Below, in pieces: positions 36,860-46,152 of a DNA stretch of 64,000 nucleotides. Below the pieces are notes generated by a model. The model was not told where the DNA came from. It saw only the letters and a list, made by a program, of their open reading frames with translations, and did not search any database. Source of the stretch: Anaerolineaceae bacterium (GTDB lineage Bacteria; Chloroflexota; Anaerolineae; Anaerolineales; Anaerolineaceae). The stretch covers positions 124,001-188,000 of the forward strand of contig JAURZL010000011.1 of assembly GCA_030653365.1 (NCBI GenBank), written 5' to 3'. Both the position numbers and the translations under genes were made by a program. Positions within the stretch are counted from its first letter, which is position 1. Every line of letters starts with the position of its first letter.

Positions 36860-37987
36860 TTATATTTTCTCTGCTGCCAGGCCGGTCCATCCCCGCAGGG
36901 TTTCAGGATTGATTGTAAAAATCGCTTCAACCTGATGTAGAAACCGTTGTGGTGTATTTTGTCCCAAAAAACGCTTCGATAATCGGGTTAATAATTCAGT
37001 CTGTTTTTCAATATCTACATTCTCTAATTCTTTGGCTGTACCCCGCATGACGACCCGCCGATAAGGCGCCCAGGGTTCGTCGATTGTCAACGAGACTTGC
37101 GAGTTTTTGCGAATATAATCCGGCCATTGGCTGTTTTGCAAAGCCAGAATACTGAATTTCTTTCCATCCCATTCCTGCCAGACAGGGATAACATGCGGAT
37201 GTCCGTCCGGATGAATGCAGGCAAGCCGGGCTGTCCAAGGACCCAATAAAAACTGGGTGATCTGTGTCTCGTCCATTACGGTAGTAGGTTGTAATGATGA
37301 TTGTTGATCCTGATGATATGGTGTGTACTGCAAAGCACCCAGACGATAGGAGATTCGAGCTGCCATCGCTCGCATGTCCTGAAGCCATTTTTCCAATAAT
37401 AGCTCCGAATTCCAGCGATATTTTGGTACATTAAGCATCAATCCTGCAACAGGTTTGACACCATCAGCACAAATCGGTATCGCGAGTTCAAAAAAATCAT
37501 CATTTATATTGAGATAATAGCCACACTGAATAACAATTTCTTTATATGGAGGATTCAGAACTTGTTGGGCAGCGGAGCTGTCTGGAAGTGGTTCACCAAT
37601 TGCGTAAACAGCACGGATGACCTGGCCTCCTTCTTTTTGATCAAGTAGAAAAATTCCCTGTGGTCCAGGCACTGCCAGTGCGACTGTTTCCGAAAATGAT
37701 GCGTTGTGAATTTCCTGTTGAAATACATTGATCAATAATTGGTATGATGGTGAATTTGACCCTGACCATGATAAAAGGCGGGGACCTGCGACATAGCGTC
37801 CTCGTGCTTCGGTTTGGTCGAGATAACCTATATCCTTAAGCTCTTTTAAAAGCGTGAAGAGCGTGCTACGTGAAATATTCGTCTTCTCAAGAATTTCCTG
37901 AGGATTTAATCCATCGGGGTTTTGCAAGAAGATTTCAAGCAGGGATAAAGCTCTTTCAATAGTAGAAGATAATGGTTCGTTTTTCAT
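36860..37987 (-). CDS. IclR-type regulator fused to a PNPOx-like (split-barrel flavin-binding family) domain
   Basis: 375 residues. The N-terminal IclR helix-turn-helix (about 8-65: SSTIERALSLLEIFL, LEKTNISRSTLFTLLKELKDIGYL) is followed by an IclR-type effector domain (about 80-215). The C-terminal part (about 238-372) matches the pyridoxamine-5'-phosphate-oxidase-like split barrel: TARLACIHPDGHPHVIPVWQEWDGKKFSILAL and RVVMRGTAKELENVD. IclR proteins normally end after the effector domain, so this fusion is unusual. The barrel family binds FMN, F420, haem or nothing; which applies is unknown. It leads the NMT1-type ABC importer operon. No SD precedes the ATG, which directly abuts a TATAAT sequence and a 38-bp palindrome. 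Confidence 0.82.
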   Translation of the reverse strand: MKNEPLSSTIERALSLLEIFLQNPDGLNPQEILEKTNISRSTLFTLLKELKDIGYLDQTEARGRYVAGPRLLSWSGSNSPSYQLLINVFQQEIHNASFSETVALAVPGPQGIFLLDQKEGGQVIRAVYAIGEPLPDSSAAQQVLNPPYKEIVIQCGYYLNINDDFFELAIPICADGVKPVAGLMLNVPKYRWNSELLLEKWLQDMRAMAARISYRLGALQYTPYHQDQQSSLQPTTVMDETQITQFLLGPWTARLACIHPDGHPHVIPVWQEWDGKKFSILALQNSQWPDYIRKNSQVSLTIDEPWAPYRRVVMRGTAKELENVDIEKQTELLTRLSKRFLGQNTPQRFLHQVEAIFTINPETLRGWTGLAAEKI

Positions 37988-37992
37988 ATTAT

Positions 37993-38030
37993 AGTATGAT
38001 ATACTGGACTTCAGTCCAGTATATCATACT
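37993..38030. promoter_or_regulatory. 38-bp palindrome directly upstream of the IclR-PNPOx gene
   Basis: Perfect 18-bp arms, AGTATGATATACTGGACT (37993-38010) and its reverse complement (38013-38030), around a TC centre. Only five bases separate it from the start codon at 37987. It is a probable operator for the regulator it precedes, likely autorepression, or a hairpin in the 5' mRNA end. It is not followed by a T-run in either direction. Confidence 0.65.
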
Positions 38031-38274
38031 TAGAATATTTCACAAGAGGAATTACTAAATTAAATAAGGGAGAAAAAATCGAAAATGAAGGAATTTTTTC
38101 AAGAAATAAGAATTAGAGTCTTTCATCATCGCGGTCAGGGTATTAATTACGGTGATAACCGTCAAAAACAATTATCAGCCCTGGTTATTGAAATGAAAAT
38201 AAATGAGGAAAATTCAATCTTAAACAAAAAACACCGTCGGTAGACGATGTTAATAAATTTCTTCTTAATAATTA
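38031..38274. other. Gene-poor gap between the IclR-PNPOx operon and a small membrane protein gene
   Basis: AT-rich DNA with no convincing gene. A 52-codon open frame at 38085-38243 (+) exists but overlaps a terminator and has a poorly spaced SD. The palindrome and terminator at its edges are listed separately. No FMN or TPP riboswitch-like structure was recognised. Confidence 0.5.
38224..38251 (-). terminator. Intrinsic terminator after the small membrane protein gene
   Basis: A 9-bp stem with one mismatch (38230-38238 with 38243-38251), GGTA loop. On the minus strand it is followed by a T-rich tract, 23 bases beyond the stop codon. Confidence 0.75.
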
Positions 38275-38475
38275 TTAACGTAAAAAGAAAGTTAAAATGA
38301 TTAGAATTGCAATAAAACTAGTGGCCAGAATACCAATCTTTTTCAGATCACTTTTAATATCGGTATAATCCGGATTGAAATCAGTACTTGATAATCGATT
38401 TCGGGAGCTGGTTACAACAGTAACAGGGGTGTTCTCAACCGACTTTGATACTTTTCGTGTATGTTTCTTTGCCAT
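38275..38475 (-). CDS. Small single-pass membrane protein, unknown function
   Basis: 66 residues: a basic N-terminus (MAKKHTRKVSKS), a polar middle and one C-terminal membrane helix (IGILATSFIAILIILTFFLR). GAGGAG lies a suitable distance from the ATG and a terminator follows, so this is a real gene. No family recognised. A tail-anchored topology is likely. It lies just downstream of the sortase gene on the same strand. Confidence 0.65.
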   Translation of the reverse strand: MAKKHTRKVSKSVENTPVTVVTSSRNRLSSTDFNPDYTDIKSDLKKIGILATSFIAILIILTFFLR

Positions 38476-38551
38476 ATGACATTCTCCTCAACCAATCTAA
38501 CAATAACGCTTATAGGCGTTGTGCGCCATTATTTATACCACGTTTTTTTGA

Positions 38552-39460
38552 TTATTGCTCAAGCAGGGCGGCAGAAATCACGATCCGGTGGGTGTCAACC
38601 ATGTAAGGATAACAGGAAATTAAGGTTACAACAGGATCTGGGGTTTGAGCCATCACTTCTACCTGAAGAGGACCCACCACCTGTTGTTGTTGAACTACAT
38701 AGGTGTAAGCACGAACATTAGTGTATATAATCACTTCATCACCAGGTTGAAGTTGATCTAGATCACGGAAAATTTCTCCAAAGACATCATTATGAGCGGA
38801 TAATACCAGGTTCCCTTTTTGGCCAGGGTTTGGGGATTGGATATATTGTCCCACACCTTTCTTTAATTGTTCCTCGCCATCACCCATCACTACAGGTGCA
38901 TCCACAGAAATGGCTGGAATTCGAATCCGAATCGCCTGTTCCGGACTGGCCGTTGGCAGGGGAAGGCTTGCCATTGCCTGGACATGTGCGCGTAAATGTT
39001 CGGGAATTTCGGACTCATTAAAACGCACACCGCCAGGATCTGTTGGAGGAGTATGTCCTGAAGGTAATACAACCGCTTGAAAGATGGCGGTAGGCGTCAA
39101 GGTCGGTAACGTCATTGAAGCAATAGCCTCCTGATTGAGGTTGCGTAGGAGACCAAAAATGTTAAAGAAAATGAGGATCAAGCCCAAAACAGCAACCACC
39201 TCAATTCCTACCAGGAAACGGTCGAAGAAAGTTCGTCTTGGTTTGCGGTTTGGGTGGAAATTTTCGTAATCTTGCTCTAATTGTGTCAACTCATCCGACA
39301 AAAGACCTGGGGCAGATTCTGGTTCTATGTTGATCATGCGGTTTGAACGACGATATTGAGACTTTTGTCTTGATCGTTCAGCCCGTTGTTTTTCTATTAT
39401 GATCTGCCGTAATTCCTCTATTGACATATCGTCAACAGATTTTCTTCTTTTTCCTGCCAT
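38552..39460 (-). CDS. Sortase family transpeptidase
   Basis: 302 residues. A long charged cytoplasmic N-terminus, one membrane helix (about 84-106), a linker, then the sortase barrel (about 178-300). The catalytic triad is H223 (LSAHND), C283 (TLISCYPYM) and R292 (DTHRIVI). Sortases cut a C-terminal LPXTG-like signal and link the protein to a surface acceptor. No clear LPXTG-type substrate is encoded in this window; the FnIII oxidases end without one. Class D/E-like by overall look, not confirmed. Confidence 0.9.
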   Translation of the reverse strand: MAGKRRKSVDDMSIEELRQIIIEKQRAERSRQKSQYRRSNRMINIEPESAPGLLSDELTQLEQDYENFHPNRKPRRTFFDRFLVGIEVVAVLGLILIFFNIFGLLRNLNQEAIASMTLPTLTPTAIFQAVVLPSGHTPPTDPGGVRFNESEIPEHLRAHVQAMASLPLPTASPEQAIRIRIPAISVDAPVVMGDGEEQLKKGVGQYIQSPNPGQKGNLVLSAHNDVFGEIFRDLDQLQPGDEVIIYTNVRAYTYVVQQQQVVGPLQVEVMAQTPDPVVTLISCYPYMVDTHRIVISAALLEQ

Positions 39461-39660
39461 AGCATGTCCTCTTCGGTGATTATACCTGAAAATATTATGA
39501 GTTTTTTAAGTGATTGGCACAACAAAAATCCACCATATAAAAGGCTTTGATAAAGTTTCCATTCGTGATAATTAAAATTCAATCTCGAGGGGTTATAATA
39601 AGGTATTCAAATGAGAGCCCTAAATTCTAGTTTTTTTCTATCATTATTAATGGAGGAAGT

Positions 39661-40575
39661 ATGCAGCGTTTCCTGATAATTGCTATTGTCTTTATACTTT
39701 TTCTTTCTTCTCCTTTTTCCACACAAGCACAATCGGAAATTACGATTGATCAAATGCAGGTGAAAATTTGGCCTGAATATGATCAACCGACTGTATTGGT
39801 GATTAATAATATTTTTCTTTCTGGAGATGTGAAATTTCCAGCGCGAATGAACATCAATATCCCGGTGGCTGCTGGAACTCCTCATTCGGTGGCAGTAAGA
39901 GAACTGGATGGACAGTTGTATCTGTTGGATTATGAGATGATAACAGTTGGTGAATGGAACCAACTGACTTTTACCACACCGTTTGCTGAATTATGGATTG
40001 AATATTACGATCCATCTTTAACCATAAATGAGGATATTCGAACTTTCGAATTTCAATGGATGGGAGAGTATTTTGTTAAGAGTCTTTCCCTGGAAGTACA
40101 ACAACCTGTTTCAGCCTCCAATATGACATTTAAGGAGAGTATGGGAGTTGCACGAGTGGGTAATGATGGTCTGACCTATTTTTCAAGGGATGTTGGTGAA
40201 TTGAAAGCAAATACCAAGATATCGCTAAATCTACAATATTCTAAAAATGATAATACGTTAAGCTCCAGTGTGGCGATTCCCGTACAACCTGTAACACCAC
40301 TTAATGATGAAACCAGTCAGGGACAAACATCATTTACCCAGATATTACCATTTATTATTGCAGGAATAGGCCTGGTTTTGCTGGTTTTTGGTGTGTTCTG
40401 GTTTATGAGCAGGCAAAAAGAGAATCTCCCGGCATCACGTAACCGACATTCAACCAGTAGAAGAGTCTCTCGTCAGGAAAGCGATTCGATTTTCTGTCAT
40501 CGTTGTGGGCGTCGGGCAGATTCCGGAGATGTTTTTTGCCGGGCTTGTGGAACGAAACTGAAAGCTGAGGAATAA
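39661..40575 (+). CDS. Exported membrane-anchored protein with C-terminal zinc ribbon
   Basis: 304 residues. Signal peptide (1-23), an extracytoplasmic beta-rich domain (about 25-215), a membrane helix (about 228-249), a basic linker and a cytoplasmic double-CxxC zinc ribbon (FCHRCG...FCRACG, 278-297). The topology puts the zinc ribbon inside the cell. Function unknown; perhaps a sensor or assembly factor. The signal peptidase I gene follows 85 bases downstream on the same strand. Confidence 0.75.
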   Translation: MQRFLIIAIVFILFLSSPFSTQAQSEITIDQMQVKIWPEYDQPTVLVINNIFLSGDVKFPARMNINIPVAAGTPHSVAVRELDGQLYLLDYEMITVGEWNQLTFTTPFAELWIEYYDPSLTINEDIRTFEFQWMGEYFVKSLSLEVQQPVSASNMTFKESMGVARVGNDGLTYFSRDVGELKANTKISLNLQYSKNDNTLSSSVAIPVQPVTPLNDETSQGQTSFTQILPFIIAGIGLVLLVFGVFWFMSRQKENLPASRNRHSTSRRVSRQESDSIFCHRCGRRADSGDVFCRACGTKLKAEE

Positions 40576-40660
40576 ACGTTATTCATCCACAACTCGATTT
40601 TCTCCCTTGATTGTCTGGGATATGAGATTTATAATCAAAGCAAGAAATTGGGAGTAGATA

Positions 40661-41254
40661 TTGAATAACAATTATCCGGAACAACCAGCGCTGGACTGGG
40701 TTGATCAACCTGAAAAAAAATCAAAATGGCGCAGTTTTTTCTTAGAAATATTCCAGACGCTTATTTTAGCGTTGATATTTTACTTTATTATTGATAGCTT
40801 TTTCCCACGGGTTCGAGTAGAGAATATCAGCATGAAACCTACTTTAGAACCAGGTGAATTGTTGTTGGTTAATAAACTGGCATATAAAATTGGAAATCCA
40901 CAGCATGGTGACGTAATCATTTTTCATTATCCTGCCAATCCATCAGAAGATTATATAAAGCGCTTGATTGGATTGCCAGGTGATATCGTAATGATTGAAG
41001 AAGGCCTGGTATTTATTAACGGGCAATCAATGGACGAACCATATATTTCAGCTCCTCCCTCCTATCGAGGAACCTGGGAGGTACCGTTGGATTCATTTTT
41101 TGTTCTGGGAGATAATCGAAATCAATCTTCCGATTCTCATAGTTGGGGATTTGTGCCGATTGATAATGTTGTAGGTAAAGCATTGATCGTATATTGGCCG
41201 ATTGACCAGATTAAAACGCTAACCCATCCCTTAATCGTTAATGCAGCTAGGTAA
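40661..41254 (+). CDS. lepB: Signal peptidase I
   Basis: 197 residues, TTG start with GGGAG upstream. One N-terminal membrane helix (about 28-47), catalytic S57 (ISMKPTLEPGELLLVNK), catalytic K100 (YIKRLIGLPGD) and the C-terminal box VLGDNRNQSSDSHSWGFV. It removes Sec/Tat signal peptides, for example those of the secreted oxidases and peroxidase. The next gene, a small zinc-finger protein, starts 9 bases after the stop. Confidence 0.95.
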   Translation: MNNNYPEQPALDWVDQPEKKSKWRSFFLEIFQTLILALIFYFIIDSFFPRVRVENISMKPTLEPGELLLVNKLAYKIGNPQHGDVIIFHYPANPSEDYIKRLIGLPGDIVMIEEGLVFINGQSMDEPYISAPPSYRGTWEVPLDSFFVLGDNRNQSSDSHSWGFVPIDNVVGKALIVYWPIDQIKTLTHPLIVNAAR

Positions 41255-41263
41255 AAAGAAAAA

Positions 41264-41560
41264 ATGAGACGATCGATTCAAAGAAGTAAAGTTTATTGTC
41301 CCGCCTGCCAGGTTGGAAATTATCATCTCAAACTGGTTACTTATTATGCATGGCACAACAATGATCTAATCACCGTGCCCGATTTCCCCGGTTGGATTTG
41401 TGATGTTTGTAATCGCATCGAATACGATGAGAAAGCTCTATCACAATTAAGGTCTCTGTTAGCTTCCTCTACTGATGCTCGAGTTATTGAATATGGCAGA
41501 AAAAAACCAAAATCGATTAAATCCAAAGTAAGACCCCGTCGTCCTCATAAAAGTGAATAA
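41264..41560 (+). CDS. YgiT-type zinc finger protein
   Basis: 98 residues with two CxxC pairs (CPAC at about 12-15, CDVCNR at about 46-51) and the YgiT-like spacing with a PDFPGWICDVC segment. In other bacteria this domain is found as the N-terminal half of MqsA-like antitoxins or beside DUF4258 toxins. No toxin gene adjoins here and there is no HTH, so an antitoxin role is not supported. The C-terminus is Lys/Arg-rich and could contact nucleic acid. Confidence 0.75.
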   Translation: MRRSIQRSKVYCPACQVGNYHLKLVTYYAWHNNDLITVPDFPGWICDVCNRIEYDEKALSQLRSLLASSTDARVIEYGRKKPKSIKSKVRPRRPHKSE

Positions 41561-41660
41561 TATTCTCCTCACAAAATTGCAAAGAAAATAGAATATTTAA
41601 TTAAAAAATGGTAGAATAATCTATCCTAATTATTTGTGCTCAATTAATTTTTGGGGGGGC

Positions 41661-43763
41661 ATGTCTCAATTTTTATCATTCATTTACTTAATCGTATCTT
41701 TAGCAGCAATAACTTTTCTAATCAGTTTTGCAGTTTATGCTCTACGTAACCGTCAATCGGTAGGCGCTGTTGCATTTGCTGTCTGGTTATTGTTTGTTAG
41801 TGGTTGGTTATTTGTTCAGAATTTGCTTCCTTATTTATCAGAGGATTTATTGTTCACAGGATTAAGGATTGAATTATTGTTCCTTTGTTTCATTCCACCA
41901 ACATATCTGTTATTCATACTCAAATTTACATCGCATAGACATTGGATGAATTCCTGGCGGCAATTAACATTATTTGCTGTACCGCTATTAACCATATTGT
42001 TTGGATTGAATTCTGATCTCGAAACAATGATTTGGAAGGATATTGAATTCTTGAACGTAAATAATTTAAAGTCGGCAAATTATGAAGTCGGAAATTGGCT
42101 CATAATTTTCTGGCTTTTTTCTATTGCTATCATGGGTTTTGTATTCTATGAGGTAAATAGAAACAGTAAGTTATCTTTCAATTTGGATAAATCTCAAGCT
42201 AAAATATTCAAAATTGCAGCAGGTATTTCTTTTGTATTAAGCTTTTTAAGTCTGATTCCCCAAATTCAACCGGATGTGATCAAGATTATAGCAATTGGAT
42301 ATGCAATTAGTGGAATTTTGATTGGTTTTTCGATTTATCATTATCAGCTATTTGATCTTTCACCAGTAATTTATCAATCTTTATTAGAGAATTTACAGGA
42401 TGGAATAATTGTTGTAAATCAGGAATTTCGTGTATTACAAATAAATGAACGTGCAGCCTCATTACTCAATCTGGATAGTAAAAACTTACTGGGACAAGCA
42501 CTACAAACGAAACTTCCACCTGCCTCTCCCTGGTTAAATGTTATCTTATTCAAACAAAATGAAATATTGATCAGATCGGAAAATCAAGAAGAAAGTTATT
42601 TCGAAATTCAATTTTCCACTCTGAACGAAAAAACTCAGGCTACTAACCAACTTGTCTTGATCCATGATGTAACCCAATATCGAGCCAGTAAAATGGCTGA
42701 ACAATCGGTGCGCGAAATGGCAGAAGTTCGGGCTATGGAACTGGATGTTTTACGAAAAGTTGCTGAAACACTAAATCAATCTGTTCAACAAAAAGATGTG
42801 TTGACTGAAGGACTGGAAACAATTGTCTCCCTGATCGGAGCACGTTTTGGATATGTGGTTCTGGCTGATGAGTTTGGACGTCCTGGATTGGCAGGTTCCT
42901 TCAGACTTCCAGAAGCAGTTCAGGCAGCTTTTGGCGCATACCCAATTTGTCCAGTGTGTAAGTCTTTTGAGCGCTTAATGAATGGAGAATATCAAGAGCC
43001 AATTACCTTCATGCCCTGTAAGGTGTTGTTTGATGTATCCATTTCCTATCCAGGCTTGATCAGTATTCCACTAAAGCTTGCGGATAAACAAATGGGTTTT
43101 CTCAATCTGGTTATGGCTCCTGAAGTTATCTTCTCCGGAGATGAGATTTTATTATTGCAAACTTTGGGAGATCAATTTAGTGCTGCCATTGAGCGGACAA
43201 GGATGTATGAACAATTTGAAAAATTAGCAATGATTGATTCCCTCACAGGGTTGTATAATCGCAGACAATTATTTATCCTGGGTCAAATTGAATTCAGTCG
43301 TGCCTGTCGATACAACCATTCGATTGCGGTTCTGATGCTTGATATTGATTTGTTTAAGAAAGTGAACGATGTTTATGGACATTTGATTGGAGATCAAGTT
43401 TTGCAGGAAATCGCTAATCGATGTCGGTCAATATTACGAAATTCAGATATTATAGGACGCTTTGGCGGTGAAGAATTTTTATTCCTGCTTCCGGAAACCA
43501 GTATCCAACAAGCACAAAACATAGCCAATCGTATTCGTTTATTGATCCTGGATCGCCCAATAATGACGGATCGTGGCGATATTTCTATCTCCGTTAGTCT
43601 GGGAATCTCCAACATGGATGGCGATTGTGATTCTAGGCTGGATTGGATTGTCGACCAGGCAGATCAGGCATTACTCCGAGCCAAAGAATTAGGACGAAAT
43701 CGAGTCGTTACCTGGCAGGAAAATCAGCTGCCTCTCATTCAAAAGATCAATAAATTTAAATAA
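41661..43763 (+). CDS. 7TM-sensor PAS-GAF diguanylate cyclase
   Basis: 700 residues starting at the ATG at 41661 after a G-rich SD. Order: seven or so N-terminal membrane helices (7TM histidine-kinase-type sensor, about 1-230), a PAS-like domain, a GAF domain with a CPVC motif (about 410-530), and a GGDEF domain. Active site GGEEF (602-606), with an RxxD inhibitory site RNSD five residues upstream (593-596). It should make cyclic di-GMP under product feedback. No EAL domain. The stimulus is unknown. Confidence 0.92.
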   Translation: MSQFLSFIYLIVSLAAITFLISFAVYALRNRQSVGAVAFAVWLLFVSGWLFVQNLLPYLSEDLLFTGLRIELLFLCFIPPTYLLFILKFTSHRHWMNSWRQLTLFAVPLLTILFGLNSDLETMIWKDIEFLNVNNLKSANYEVGNWLIIFWLFSIAIMGFVFYEVNRNSKLSFNLDKSQAKIFKIAAGISFVLSFLSLIPQIQPDVIKIIAIGYAISGILIGFSIYHYQLFDLSPVIYQSLLENLQDGIIVVNQEFRVLQINERAASLLNLDSKNLLGQALQTKLPPASPWLNVILFKQNEILIRSENQEESYFEIQFSTLNEKTQATNQLVLIHDVTQYRASKMAEQSVREMAEVRAMELDVLRKVAETLNQSVQQKDVLTEGLETIVSLIGARFGYVVLADEFGRPGLAGSFRLPEAVQAAFGAYPICPVCKSFERLMNGEYQEPITFMPCKVLFDVSISYPGLISIPLKLADKQMGFLNLVMAPEVIFSGDEILLLQTLGDQFSAAIERTRMYEQFEKLAMIDSLTGLYNRRQLFILGQIEFSRACRYNHSIAVLMLDIDLFKKVNDVYGHLIGDQVLQEIANRCRSILRNSDIIGRFGGEEFLFLLPETSIQQAQNIANRIRLLILDRPIMTDRGDISISVSLGISNMDGDCDSRLDWIVDQADQALLRAKELGRNRVVTWQENQLPLIQKINKFK

Positions 43764-43896
43764 AATTTTTCAAATTTAATCATGCAAAATTTTTAAGAGC
43801 CAACTTACCAATAGTTAATGTTTACATTTGTGCTTAAGCAGATTTCATCATAAAATCAACCCGTAATCTCAAATTCAATTTGAAATAGGGACACAA

Positions 43897-44658
43897 ATGA
43901 CTGATCAACCTTTTTATATTCCTGAAAGTGCTATGGCAATTGTTGCTCATCCAGACGATATTGAATTTTCCTGTGTAGGGACTTTGGCTCGTTGGGTAAA
44001 ATCCGGTACAAAGGTTAGTTATGTCTTGTGCACCAGTGGTGATGTCGGGATTGCGACACCAGGGATGACCCGAGAAAGAGCTGCTGAAATTCGTGAAAAA
44101 GAAGCGAGAAGCGCAGCGAAAATTGCTGGTGCTATTGAAATAAATTTTCTTCGGGAACCTGATGGATTATTACAACCGACACTGGAATTGAGAAAAAAAT
44201 TGGTAAGGGAGATTCGCCGCTTTAAACCAGAAGTAGTGTTTACTGGAGATCCAACAGTGGTGTTCGCCAGTGAATATTATATAAACCATCCGGATCATAG
44301 AGCTGCAGCAACCGCTGCGTTGGATGCAGTTTTTCCAGCAGCTGGGCAGCCAAATCTTTTCCAGGAATTGGAAGAGGAAGGCTTGACAGCGCATAAAGTG
44401 CGGAAAGTGTACATTACCGGTCAGCAGCAGACAGATATTTTTATAAGTATTGATGACACTATTGAAATCAAACTGGCTGCTCTACGTGCACATAAGAGTC
44501 AATTTCCAAACTGGGATCCTGGAGAGCGTGTCAAACAATGGGCAGCGGAACGGGCAAAAGATAAAGGAATGCAATATGCGGAAGCCTTCCGAGTGATCAC
44601 CCTGGAAGATGATGAAACCTGGGAACGTCTACGCCATTCTCAAAATGGTGTTGCCTGA
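43897..44658 (+). CDS. PIG-L/LmbE family deacetylase
   Basis: 253 residues with the zinc motif AHPDD (17-21) and the downstream HPDHR block (about 131-135). This family removes N-acetyl groups from GlcNAc-type sugars in mycothiol, bacillithiol, GPI or antibiotic pathways. The substrate is unknown here and no thiol-pathway genes adjoin. Convergent with the LCP gene, 6 bases between them. Confidence 0.9.
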   Translation: MTDQPFYIPESAMAIVAHPDDIEFSCVGTLARWVKSGTKVSYVLCTSGDVGIATPGMTRERAAEIREKEARSAAKIAGAIEINFLREPDGLLQPTLELRKKLVREIRRFKPEVVFTGDPTVVFASEYYINHPDHRAAATAALDAVFPAAGQPNLFQELEEEGLTAHKVRKVYITGQQQTDIFISIDDTIEIKLAALRAHKSQFPNWDPGERVKQWAAERAKDKGMQYAEAFRVITLEDDETWERLRHSQNGVA

Positions 44659-44664
44659 GATTTT

Positions 44665-45690
44665 TTATTCTCCAAACATCTCCATTAATAATGGATTGAT
44701 CATTTCCCAATTGGGTATCAGGATATTTGCTCCATCAGCTGTTATGGTTGGATAAACCATTTCCCGTGTGATTGTCTGGCTGTTAATGCTGTCAGCAATG
44801 ATAGCGCGCGCCATTGCTATTCCTAATCGTGGAATTTCGAAAAATGGAACGTTGGTATTCACAGCCTGTAGACTGGTTGTCAGAACCAGCGGTATCCTAG
44901 GCCATGCGATTGGGTTAATCATCTGTTTGACTGCAGCCTGGATCATCATCTGACCACGTTGCATGCGGAAAAAATCATCGCTGCTTTGTCTGTCGCGTAC
45001 AAATGCCAGTGCCTGATCACCATCCAATTTGTAAATTCCCGGATCATATCCAGACATGGGTTGAGGAATTTCGATGTTAATGCCACCCATGGCATTAACG
45101 ATATCTTTAAATCCTTCAAAATTGAAACGGACGAAATAATTAACCGTAACACCAAAATTGCTGCGTATGGTCTGCAAAGCAGAATCCGGACCAGAACCTG
45201 CCTGATTGGCTTCAGCGAAGAAGTGGGCAGTATTGATTCGATTTTCACCATAAAAGGGAATATTCACCCATAGATCACGGGGAATCGAGAGTAAATTCAC
45301 ATCTGGTTTTAGTGGATTTACACTTAACAACATGATGGTGTCTGTTCGCCCTACATAGGTTCCATCGGGAGATCGATCAACACCGAGGATTAAAACGTTG
45401 GTGCGATACGGGAATAACAAAAACCCAATGATTAATGCGAGAATTGGAATAATTAGACCCCACAAAAAACAACCGCATCCCCGTGGTTTCGTTTTTGGTT
45501 GGATAACAGGCTGGCGCTGCAAGGGTAAACGTGAATTGGAAATAGGAATAGGTTGAAAATTCGAAATGTTATCATCCTGAAATGCAGGTGTAGAATCCAG
45601 AAAGGTTTCCATCGGTTGGGTCATATCCAAGGAACGATCCTTTTTTCTACGGATCGGGCTGGTGTCCTCTTCTGAAAAATTTCTAGTCAT
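44665..45690 (-). CDS. LytR-CpsA-Psr (LCP) family cell-wall ligase
   Basis: 341 residues. Cytoplasmic N-terminus (about 1-70), one membrane helix (about 74-92), then the LCP domain with FPYRTNVLILGVDRSPDGTYVGRTDTIMLLSVNP, NLLSIPRDLWVNIP and RINTAH...FVRDRQSSDDFFRMQRGQ. LCP enzymes transfer polyprenyl-linked glycopolymers to peptidoglycan or surface proteins. In Chloroflexota, where the wall is thin, the acceptor is uncertain. Single gene. Confidence 0.93.
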   Translation of the reverse strand: MTRNFSEEDTSPIRRKKDRSLDMTQPMETFLDSTPAFQDDNISNFQPIPISNSRLPLQRQPVIQPKTKPRGCGCFLWGLIIPILALIIGFLLFPYRTNVLILGVDRSPDGTYVGRTDTIMLLSVNPLKPDVNLLSIPRDLWVNIPFYGENRINTAHFFAEANQAGSGPDSALQTIRSNFGVTVNYFVRFNFEGFKDIVNAMGGINIEIPQPMSGYDPGIYKLDGDQALAFVRDRQSSDDFFRMQRGQMMIQAAVKQMINPIAWPRIPLVLTTSLQAVNTNVPFFEIPRLGIAMARAIIADSINSQTITREMVYPTITADGANILIPNWEMINPLLMEMFGE

Positions 45691-45793
45691 TGATTAGCTC
45701 TCCATTTTTTTAGTATCTCATTATAACCGGATTCTACTGACCTCTTCCTTGCGAAGTGATAAGTAAGCTTGGATAACGGGTTAAATTCAATAC

Positions 45794-45855
45794 TTGACAA
45801 AGTTGGTCTAAATTGATAAAATACCTTATCCCTCCCCCCATGGGGGGGTGTAAGG
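45794..45855 (+). promoter_or_regulatory. csoR-copZ-copA promoter and CsoR-type operator
   Basis: TTGACA (45794-45799), 17-base spacer, TAAAAT (45817-45822). Immediately after, CCCCCC-AT-GGGGGG (45834-45847) forms a GC-rich palindrome over the likely transcription start, as in CsoR operators. Outer CCTTA (45824-45828) and TAAGG (45851-45855) roughly extend the symmetry. AAGGAG of csoR partly overlaps its right side. Cu(I)-relieved repression is expected. Confidence 0.85.
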
Positions 45856-45862
45856 AGAATAA

Positions 45863-46135
45863 ATGCACGATCATAAAGATGTTATTCAACGTCTAAAAAT
45901 CGCTGAAGGGCACCTCCGTGGGGTTCAACGTATGGTGGAAGATGATGCCTATTGTATTGATATCATACGTCAAATTCAGGCAGTTCAATCTTCGTTAAAT
46001 AAAATCAGCACCAAAATTCTCGAAGCTCATCTGCATTCCTGTCTGATTACTGCAGTGCAGGGTGATGATCCAGCAGATCGGGAACGTGTGCTATTGGAAA
46101 TAACCGAGGTTTTTGATGCAGCAACCAAAGTCTAA
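45863..46135 (+). CDS. csoR: CsoR family copper-sensing repressor
   Basis: 90 residues of the all-helical DUF156 family. Cu(I) ligands match CsoR: C31 (AYCIDII), H56 and C60 (EAHLHSC). Binding of Cu(I) lowers operator affinity. It is the first gene of the csoR-copZ-copA operon, directly under a C/G palindrome. FrmR-type formaldehyde sensors share the fold but lack this full ligand set, so copper is the best reading. Confidence 0.93.
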   Translation: MHDHKDVIQRLKIAEGHLRGVQRMVEDDAYCIDIIRQIQAVQSSLNKISTKILEAHLHSCLITAVQGDDPADRERVLLEITEVFDAATKV

Positions 46136-46152
46136 TAAAATAAGGAGATCAA

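Noticed and set aside
38085-38243. 52-codon open frame on the plus strand with a GGGAG upstream
   Set aside because: SD spacing is about 12 bases, its last codons lie inside the terminator of the opposite-strand gene, and no recognisable protein features are present.
38031-38274. FMN or TPP riboswitch upstream of the NMT1-type transporter operon
   Set aside because: No conserved RFN or THI-box sequence blocks could be found in this gap.
41264-41560. Toxin-antitoxin system based on the YgiT-type zinc finger
   Set aside because: No toxin-sized partner gene lies next to it and the protein has no HTH domain; it follows signal peptidase I by 9 bases.
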